A stretch of 64,000 nucleotides of DNA from positions 62,001 through 126,000 of the forward strand of contig DATIIT010000001.1 of the NCBI GenBank assembly GCA_035479375.1. Reading direction: 5' to 3'. Positions 58,422 to 64,000 of this stretch are shown here, piece after piece. A program made the translations under genes and the position numbers. Position 1 is the first letter of the stretch; the number at the start of each line of letters is the position of its first letter. This DNA comes from PMNU01 sp035479375 (lineage in GTDB: Bacteria; Patescibacteriota; Saccharimonadia; Saccharimonadales; UBA4665). Below the pieces are notes generated by a model. That model searched no databases. It was not told the DNA's origin and saw only the letters and a program-made list of their open reading frames with translations.

Positions 58422-60623
58422 TTATTCGCCCTGGCCAGAGGCGGCCGCGCCAGCGTTCTCTGGGAGTAAGTGGCTTTTGGCAAAGGTGAAGCCGAAGGTG
58501 CTCCCCTTGCCCTCTTGGCTCTTGAAGACCACGGCGCCCCCTTGGGCAATGACCACCTTCTTGGCCATAAACAGACCCAGGCCAGTGCCGTCCGGCCGGG
58601 CGCGCTTGGCGTTGGGCGCGCGGTAAAACTTGGTAAACAGATGATGCTGCTCGTGGCGCGGCACACCAATGCCGTTGTCGCTCACCAAAAATTCAACCGT
58701 TTGCGGCTTGTCTACCAGATGTACCTCTATATGGCCGCCGGCCGGGGTGTAGTACACGGCGTTGTCCAGGAAATTCATGATGACCTGGCGCAGCTTGGTC
58801 TCGTCCAGCATGAGCAGCGGGAAATGCTCGGGCTTTTGGTAATCGAGCGTCAGGTGGCGGCTTTTGGCCGTCTCTACCAGCTGCTCAACCTCTTCCTGGA
58901 CGACTTTGGCCAGGTTGCAGCGCGTGGCCTCAATGATGAACTTGCCGGTTTTGAGCCGCGACACGTTTAAGAGGTCAGAAATGAGGTACACCATGCGCTG
59001 CGAGCTCACAAACGACTGGTTGAGCAGCCGCCGCTGCAGCCGCGTGATGTTGCCGGCGTCGCCGTCCAACACCATGCTCACATAGCCCTTAACAGAGGTG
59101 AGCGGCGTGCGCAGCTGGTGCGACGCCATGCTAATGAAGTCGTCTTTGGTCTCGTTGAGCTTGCGCAGCTTGTCGTTGGCGCGGCGGAGCTTGCGGGTGG
59201 CGTCGTCGATTTTTTCTTGGAGGGTCAGGTTGAAGTTTTCAATCTGAGTGAAGCGCAACACGTTTTGGGCGGCAATGGCGATTTGGTCGGCTGCGATGCT
59301 CAGTACTGCCAAATCCTGCGACGTGAGCGGCATATCGTTTTTCTTGTTGCCAAACACAATGAAGCCCACTACATCGTCGTGGGAGGTCATTTTGCCGACG
59401 GCGCTGACATTTTTCTCTTCAAACAGCGTACGCACGCTGCGCATCTCCGGCCTTATATCACGCAGTGAGACCACTTTTTCGGGCCGGTCAAAGATGTCTT
59501 TGCTGATGTCTGCGTACTGGTGCAGCACCATTGCACGTTGGGAGGACATAATGCGCATCCTGTCTTTGTCGGTGAAGACACCGATGAAGGTGAACTCCAA
59601 CTTGAGCTTGTCGGTGAGCAGCGTCTCGCAGAGCGTGAGCATGCGGTGCATATCAACGGTGCTGATGAGGATGGCGTTTAGGTGGTCGACGACGTCTTGG
59701 GTGTCGTAGACGTCGCGGAAAAAGAAGCGGTTGGTGAGGCGGTCGAAAAGCCGCTTGAGCGGCTGGAAAGACACCGCGATCACCAGGACGAGCAGGGCGT
59801 TAAATAGCTGTTGCAGGTCTCTGTGGTGGCGGAAGGCGGTTACGAACGTGCCCGAGGTGTCGGCCAGGAAGACAAACCCCACAGCTACAGTGGTGCCCAG
59901 GAAGGCGTAAGCCGTACTGCGCACTACAGCGGTGCGGATATCAAACAGCTTGTAGCGGCCAATGGCGTAGTAGAAGGCAAACGCCATTGCCAAACCGCCA
60001 ACAGGGGCAAATTGCGACGGCCAGGCACTCGAAAATACGGCCGGCAAGATGAGGTTGGTGAGCAGCCCCAGCACTGTAAAGAGCGTAAGGCCCCAAACAA
60101 CGATATCTAGCTGGCGTTTGGCGCTCGTGTCCCTTGTTTTTTGCAGCGCCCGCCACTTGCCAAACAAGAACGCCAGGAACGCAAGTAGTCCGCCACCCAA
60201 AAACAGCACGAAAACTGGGTATAGCTTCCCGTATTGGGGATACGGGAAATCGTTGGTTATTTTTACCCCCCTGATAACCAAAGGGGTGGCGAGCGTGAGA
60301 ACCTCAACAATAAGGCCGCCGCCAAACAAGAACAGTTTGTAGGCGAGGCGGTGCCGCACCTTGAGCAGCGCGTTAGCAAACACCTGCACCACAACGGCCA
60401 AAGACAGCGCCACGCCATAGGTAAAGCGCCCTAAGAACGGATGCAACGTGCTCAGGCTGGTGTGCGTCACCAAATAGACAGCGATGAGCCACAGCGAGTT
60501 ATTGGACAAAAACAGCAGGAACAGCTTATTAGTAAAGCTTCGGCTGTTGCGGAACACCAAAAACCCCATAAAAGCCAGCACGCCAACGGTGGCGAGCGTC
60601 GGTAAGGCCAGGAGATACTGCAT
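58422..60623 (-). CDS. Sensor histidine kinase with membrane module and GAF
   Basis: 733 aa. About eight TM helices (5-285) form a membrane sensor. A GAF-like domain follows (about 305-460; DMHRMLTLCETLLTDKLKLEF, VGFIVFGNKKNDMPLTSQDL), then a coiled coil and HisKA with His502 (MASHQLRTPLTSVKGYVSM), N box NFLDNAVYYTPAGG and G2 GTGLGLFMAKKV. TATAAT ends 7 nt before the ATG 60623. No receiver is adjacent on the same strand; the receivers at 63.4-64 kb are possible partners. Confidence 0.9.
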   Translation of the reverse strand: MQYLLALPTLATVGVLAFMGFLVFRNSRSFTNKLFLLFLSNNSLWLIAVYLVTHTSLSTLHPFLGRFTYGVALSLAVVVQVFANALLKVRHRLAYKLFLFGGGLIVEVLTLATPLVIRGVKITNDFPYPQYGKLYPVFVLFLGGGLLAFLAFLFGKWRALQKTRDTSAKRQLDIVVWGLTLFTVLGLLTNLILPAVFSSAWPSQFAPVGGLAMAFAFYYAIGRYKLFDIRTAVVRSTAYAFLGTTVAVGFVFLADTSGTFVTAFRHHRDLQQLFNALLVLVIAVSFQPLKRLFDRLTNRFFFRDVYDTQDVVDHLNAILISTVDMHRMLTLCETLLTDKLKLEFTFIGVFTDKDRMRIMSSQRAMVLHQYADISKDIFDRPEKVVSLRDIRPEMRSVRTLFEEKNVSAVGKMTSHDDVVGFIVFGNKKNDMPLTSQDLAVLSIAADQIAIAAQNVLRFTQIENFNLTLQEKIDDATRKLRRANDKLRKLNETKDDFISMASHQLRTPLTSVKGYVSMVLDGDAGNITRLQRRLLNQSFVSSQRMVYLISDLLNVSRLKTGKFIIEATRCNLAKVVQEEVEQLVETAKSRHLTLDYQKPEHFPLLMLDETKLRQVIMNFLDNAVYYTPAGGHIEVHLVDKPQTVEFLVSDNGIGVPRHEQHHLFTKFYRAPNAKRARPDGTGLGLFMAKKVVIAQGGAVVFKSQEGKGSTFGFTFAKSHLLPENAGAAASGQGE

Positions 60624-60653
60624 AAGCAGTATTATACAACAGCACGGCAGAGG

Positions 60654-61586
60654 CTATTGGGCGGGCATGTGGGACGATTTATGGACTACTACCGTAGACA
60701 AGGCCGGTATGCGGACGCTCACCGTGCCGGCCGGCGCCTCCTCGACAATGCGCAGGTACTTAGTGAGCTTGCCTTGGGTAGCCTTGGCCTTGGCGGCGCC
60801 AGCACCGCTGCCAGTTGCCTCTGTCCCGAGGAGTGCAAGAAGTGTGTTGGCAGAAGCAACAAAGATGTCACGGTGGTCATCCACGGGCAATTCGTGGCGT
60901 ACTTGGCTGAGCGCCACCACTTGGCCGCTGGCGACCGCTACTCGGGCGACACGCTCGGCCAGGTCTTTGCCGAACTCTGTCTTAAAACCAGCGATCTCTA
61001 GTACAAGCATCATGAGGTCGCGGGCTGCCATGCCGGCGGCAAGTACCTTTGGGTCGTTAGATGCCACGCTTGCCTCTGACCAGTCATATTCGGTAAAGAC
61101 AGCTCTTTCGCCCGTGATGCGGAGCTGGTCGGCAATGGTGCTGTCAGGGTCTTTGCTCCAGGCGGTCGCGGCGCGGGTGTAGGTGATGTCGAAGGCGCCG
61201 TCGGGGATCCCACTCATATCTTCCATGCGGCCGAGTATCTTGCGTTCTGGTGGCGTTGAGCGTTGGTCAAGCATGGGTTGGCTGCCGTCGAAGGCGTAGT
61301 ACGTAACTCCATTTTCGGTGGCGAGGTCTTCGACGCTCGTTCCGGCGCCGGAGCCGATATCCAGCAACGTGACTGGCCGGCCGTCTGCCCGTGCCTGCAA
61401 CTCGCCGATTACTGGGTCGAGGTCATGCTGCATAACGCTGTCCAAAATGCCATCCATGGTGCGCAGGCGCGCGCTTTCAGCCACCTCCCACGTTGTGCCG
61501 GCCGCGGCCGACGCCGTGTAGACGTTCCCATCGCCAAATGCGGTAGCGCCCGCGCCCCCGTTAGTTATCGATTCATGCATAGACAT
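60654..61586 (-). CDS. Class I SAM-dependent methyltransferase
   Basis: 310 aa. SAM motif I LLDIGSGAGTSVEDL near residue 75, then YYAFDGSQPMLDQRS (acidic loop) and ISGIPDGAFDITYTRAATAW (motif IV region). The upstream 14-nt overlap with the GNAT-like gene indicates one operon; ATG 61580 is an alternative start. The C-terminal half (about 170-300) is helical and could bind substrate. Substrate unknown, perhaps the product of the gene before it (inference). Confidence 0.75.
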   Translation of the reverse strand: MSMHESITNGGAGATAFGDGNVYTASAAAGTTWEVAESARLRTMDGILDSVMQHDLDPVIGELQARADGRPVTLLDIGSGAGTSVEDLATENGVTYYAFDGSQPMLDQRSTPPERKILGRMEDMSGIPDGAFDITYTRAATAWSKDPDSTIADQLRITGERAVFTEYDWSEASVASNDPKVLAAGMAARDLMMLVLEIAGFKTEFGKDLAERVARVAVASGQVVALSQVRHELPVDDHRDIFVASANTLLALLGTEATGSGAGAAKAKATQGKLTKYLRIVEEAPAGTVSVRIPALSTVVVHKSSHMPAQ

Positions 61587-63081
61587 GTGCGGCCCTTCGT
61601 ATGCGGGACCAGGTAGCCGCGCTTAGTAGCATGTCATTTAGGCCAATCAGGAAATCGGCCATGGTTATCTCAAGTGTTAGTGAACGCTTTTTGTCTCCGG
61701 CGTTCCGGGCAGCCGCCGACTGGTTAAGCAGATCCTCAAAGAACGTGCGCGTTTCGACCATTGCCGGCCGCAAACGCACCCCCGCCGAGGCGCCCTCGCC
61801 GGCAATTTTTATGGGGTTGCCCAGGGAGCGCACCACCTCTGGCCCAAAGGCACGTATCAGCCCGGCGTATTCCGCTTGGACGACGCCTATTATCCACAAC
61901 TCGTCACGGGCGACGGAGTCCTGGATGGCCGCCTTGTACAGCTCGGTCTTGATGTCGGTGTCGTAGTCGCTGCGCTTCCAGAGGCCGGCGGCTTCGACGA
62001 CGCGGCGGTCGCGCGTGAGGTGGCTCTGCAGCTCTGCCAGGCCTTCGGGGGTGTATGCGCCATCGGACACAAACTTGTGGTATGAAGGCAGGCGTTCGAG
62101 GTCACCACCCGTCGTGTGGATTTTGCGGATCGAGGCCACCGGCTCGCCGGTTTCCGGGTCAACCACCACCAAAAATTCCACGTTGGGGCCGCGCATGTTG
62201 TCGAGCTGGGCTTCCTCGGTCAGCAGACCGTGCTCCTGGTATGTGCGGCGGCGGCCAACGACAACCTCATCGGCAAGCCCGGCAAACTCTGGGTCGCCGA
62301 TGTCATAAAAAGATACCAGCAGGAGCTTTTTGCCCTCGGGGGTCACGACTTCACGGTCGGGTGCTGAGCGCGCGCTTACCCTCTCTGGCATAGGGCTGGC
62401 TGGCATAGCGTCGGCCGTCACTGCCACGCTACCAATCGCGGCCGGCGTCCGCGCTCTCAGGTGTAGCTTTTCGAGCACTGTCCTGCCGAGCGCACGGGCA
62501 CGCGTCAGGAAGCCAGGCGTTTGTGCCGTAGCTTCGGGGGCAAGCTCGGCAATACTAGCCGGGAGGCCGTGTAGAAAGCCAGGACGTCGCTCCTCTGGGA
62601 CATAGCGCAACAAGGGCAAATCTTGTTCTGGGTTGGTAAGCGCAGGGAATGCAGCCGGGATGGGCTCACCGGCGGCCACCTCTTCCTGGTGGGCGTAGGC
62701 AGCGTCAATTAAGGCAACGCTGGCGTCGAGGTCAAAGCTGGATACGCCTGGCAGCCAACGCAAATGCGCCACCAGGGCGTCAACCCGGCCACGGGCAATG
62801 CTGCCGCTATCTGCATCAGGATCCCTTAGCTGACGCGCGTCAGTGTCCAGCCACTGACCAGCACTCTGCTGGGCAGCCTCCACCGCCAGTGGGTCTTGGC
62901 TCCCGCGGACGGTTTCCGCAGCGCTGCGCAACTCACCATATTGCGTAATGAGCTCGCCGGCGGTTGGTGACGGTGACAGTAAGGCGGTATTAGCCGCTGC
63001 TACCATCACCTCGCCAGTAAATACCGGCGCACCAGTTGTATATGAACCCACCGCAACTCTTGGTTGGTCTAAGATTGCCAT
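61573..63081 (-). CDS. Unknown protein with GNAT/acyltransferase-like C-terminal domain
   Basis: 502 aa from ATG 63081 (SD GGAGTGGG). Residues 1-235 have no recognised fold. From about 245 on, FLVVVDPETGEPVASIRKI, then LPSYHKFVSDGAYTPEGLA, VVEAAGLWKRSDY, DELWIIGVVQAEYAGLIRAFGPEVVRSLG and LRPAMVETRTFFEDL resemble the LuxI/FeeM-type branch of GNATs (N-acyl-amino-acid or homoserine-lactone synthases). The call is structural intuition, not a proven hit. It overlaps a methyltransferase gene and has a complex 5' region. Confidence 0.5.
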   Translation of the reverse strand: MAILDQPRVAVGSYTTGAPVFTGEVMVAAANTALLSPSPTAGELITQYGELRSAAETVRGSQDPLAVEAAQQSAGQWLDTDARQLRDPDADSGSIARGRVDALVAHLRWLPGVSSFDLDASVALIDAAYAHQEEVAAGEPIPAAFPALTNPEQDLPLLRYVPEERRPGFLHGLPASIAELAPEATAQTPGFLTRARALGRTVLEKLHLRARTPAAIGSVAVTADAMPASPMPERVSARSAPDREVVTPEGKKLLLVSFYDIGDPEFAGLADEVVVGRRRTYQEHGLLTEEAQLDNMRGPNVEFLVVVDPETGEPVASIRKIHTTGGDLERLPSYHKFVSDGAYTPEGLAELQSHLTRDRRVVEAAGLWKRSDYDTDIKTELYKAAIQDSVARDELWIIGVVQAEYAGLIRAFGPEVVRSLGNPIKIAGEGASAGVRLRPAMVETRTFFEDLLNQSAAARNAGDKKRSLTLEITMADFLIGLNDMLLSAATWSRIRRAAHVYA

Positions 63082-63149
63082 TTGATCCCACTCCACGGGA
63101 CAAAAAATAACACGCGGCCAGTCCTTTTTAAGGACTTTCCGCGTGCCAT
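63069..63149 (-). CDS. Possible 26-aa leader peptide
   Basis: ATG 63149 to TAG 63069-63071, overlapping the start of the GNAT-like gene. It is basic then hydrophobic (starts MARGKSLKRTGRVLFF, ends KWQS). Its codons run through the attenuator-like hairpin, so translation would melt it. No Shine-Dalgarno; tentative. Confidence 0.3.
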   Translation of the reverse strand: MARGKSLKRTGRVLFFVPWSGIKWQS

Positions 63150-63392
63150 TGTTTCTACTAACTTGCCATTCCCTTTACAGGAAATTACAAATGTTATGAT
63201 AATACCAAAACCCCGAAAAGTCAAGGAAATGGCATGTGATGTTTATCACATTGGTGAACACATCTGATGCTTTTAATGCTGGCGGCCGCTCTGTGATAAT
63301 CCCCTTGCCCCCTCCCCCAGCTTTGTGGTACTACTAAGACTATCAGTTCGCATAAAAAGCAATAATACGCCCAAAAACCACCCGCACCACCT
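63082..63392. promoter_or_regulatory. Divergent regulatory region: attenuator-like hairpin, promoter and CRP-like site
   Basis: On the minus strand: CACGCGG...CCGCGTG with an inner AGTCCTT...AAGGACT arm (63111-63145) followed by TTTTTT, just upstream of the GNAT-like gene's Shine-Dalgarno. Farther upstream are TTGACT (63219-63224) and TATCAT (63196-63201) at 17 nt, and ATGTGA-tgttta-TCACAT (63234-63251), a perfect CRP-type palindrome centred about 50 nt from the inferred start. On the plus side the receiver gene has a weak TAATAC box. No other gene in the gap. Confidence 0.6.
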
Positions 63393-63782
63393 ATGCCGCC
63401 CCAGCCAAAAGCAGTTGTAGTCGAGGATGATAGTGACCTGCAGTTTCTCTATAAGTTGAAGCTGCAGCGCGAAGGCTTTGACGTGCGCGGCGCCAGCAAC
63501 GGCATGGAAGGGCTGGAGCTGGTACGGCAGTGGCGGCCAGACATTATCTTGCTTGACCTCATGATGCCGGTGATGGGCGGCGCCGAGATGCTCGCCATGC
63601 TCCGCTCTGAGGAGTGGGGCAGCAGCGTGCGCGTCATCATCCTTACCAATATCAGCAAGGACGAGGCGCCGCCCGCGCTGCGCTTTTTGCACGTGGACCG
63701 GTATGTGGTCAAGGCGCACCACACGCCGGCGCAGGTCATCCAAATGGTCCGGGAGGTGCTAGAAACCAACGCCCCGGCGTAG
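63393..63782 (+). CDS. Stand-alone response regulator
   Basis: 129 aa receiver only. Glu/Asp cluster VVEDDSD, phosphoacceptor Asp55 in IILLDLMMPVMGG, Thr in ILTNISKD, Lys in YVVKAH. Like the pilus-operon receivers it has no output domain. No Shine-Dalgarno. Followed by a second receiver gene on the same strand. Confidence 0.9.
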   Translation: MPPQPKAVVVEDDSDLQFLYKLKLQREGFDVRGASNGMEGLELVRQWRPDIILLDLMMPVMGGAEMLAMLRSEEWGSSVRVIILTNISKDEAPPALRFLHVDRYVVKAHHTPAQVIQMVREVLETNAPA

Positions 63783-63840
63783 GCCCAGAAAGGCCTTGAA
63801 CACAAGTGCTACACTAATAAATGTACAAGAAAGAGGGTAC

Positions 63841-64000
63841 ATGACCAAAGTCGCAATAATCGAAGACGATGAAGCCATCTCACAGATGTACCGCATCAAA
63901 TTCGAGGGGGAGGGCTACGAGGTTGAGACTGCCGAAAACGGCAAGCTGGGCCTGGAATTATGCCAAGAAATGCGGCCGAACATTGTGCTGTTGGACCTTA
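63841..64000 (+). CDS. Response regulator (partial, runs off the window)
   Basis: First 53 codons: VAIIEDDEAISQMYRIKFEG, then EVETAENGKLGLELC and NIVLLDL at the right edge, where the Asp is the phosphoacceptor. SD GAGGG precedes ATG 63841. TACACT at about 63811 is a likely -10. Downstream portion is not visible. Confidence 0.88.
   Translation, partial: MTKVAIIEDDEAISQMYRIKFEGEGYEVETAENGKLGLELCQEMRPNIVLLDL

Noticed and set aside
63082..63267. 61-codon plus-strand ORF between the divergent operons
   Set aside because: It covers the promoter, palindrome and attenuator-like hairpin and has no ribosome site; it is better explained as regulatory DNA.
1..64000. CRISPR arrays, insertion sequences or prophage genes
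   Set aside because: No regularly spaced repeats, transposase or phage structural genes were seen.

Overview
The window looks like a chromosome fragment of a streamlined, moderately high-GC bacterium, most likely a Patescibacteria/CPR member and possibly a Saccharibacteria relative. Supporting signs: a secreted protein ending in the degenerate sortase-like tail LVNTG-GDVIGLFVG-GH-RR, a type IV pilus operon of the CPR kind, an intein-bearing UvrD, an rpfB-ksgA pair, and many short orphan genes. TGA is a normal stop here (for example at 1798-1800 and 51353-51355), which argues against the UGA-recoding CPR lineages. The lineage call is inference.

Layout. 0-3 kb: AT-richer patch with a gene 3' end, a zinc peptidase, an EEP phosphatase/nuclease, an ORF broken by one TGA, a small membrane protein and tRNA-Gly/tRNA-Phe. 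3-10 kb: SPFH protein, an EndoQ-UvrD repair operon, an orphan DUF5753 protein, tRNA-Val, a HAD hydrolase and a GH37 trehalase. 9.7-17.4 kb: DHA2 exporter with TetR, HxlR with FMN reductase, DUF4396, DEAD-box helicase, two envelope proteins, half-size TauE, membrane J-protein. 17.4-20.5 kb: a coupled pair of unknown genes, tmRNA (minus strand), NYN nuclease-like protein, MarR. 20.5-28.3 kb: ksgA, rpfB-like muralytic protein, Nudix, two tandem cysteine-hydrolase-like paralogues, intein-containing UvrD. 28.5-33.7 kb: HTH/EgtD-like methyltransferase, then pgk-tpiA and a proline-rich tail-anchored protein. 33.7-49.1 kb: a sensor-like membrane protein, then a 14-kb minus-strand run of two histidine kinases, three receiver proteins, pilB, pilC, four minor pilins and the major pilin. 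49.2-52.6 kb: unknown gene, CruF-like membrane protein, PadR with partner, MazG-like. 52.6-56.3 kb: gene-poor, decayed patch around tRNA-Glu. 56.3-64 kb: surface protein, third histidine kinase, a GNAT-like/methyltransferase operon, and two receiver proteins (the last runs off the window).

How it works together. The pilus cluster couples assembly ATPase, platform and pilins to membrane sensing. The RpfB-like protein, surface protein, SPFH protein and small envelope proteins point to an elaborate cell surface. Metabolic genes are few (pgk, tpiA, trehalase). Repair/RNA quality control is represented by EndoQ-UvrD, PcrA-like UvrD, tmRNA and a DEAD-box helicase.

A pervasive feature is leaderless initiation: about 20 genes have a TANNNT -10 box 6-9 nt upstream of their start codon, often as an extended TGCTANNNT, while operon-internal genes carry Shine-Dalgarno sequences. 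This rule was used to choose several starts. All functional statements rest on reading the sequence by eye; no searches were run.
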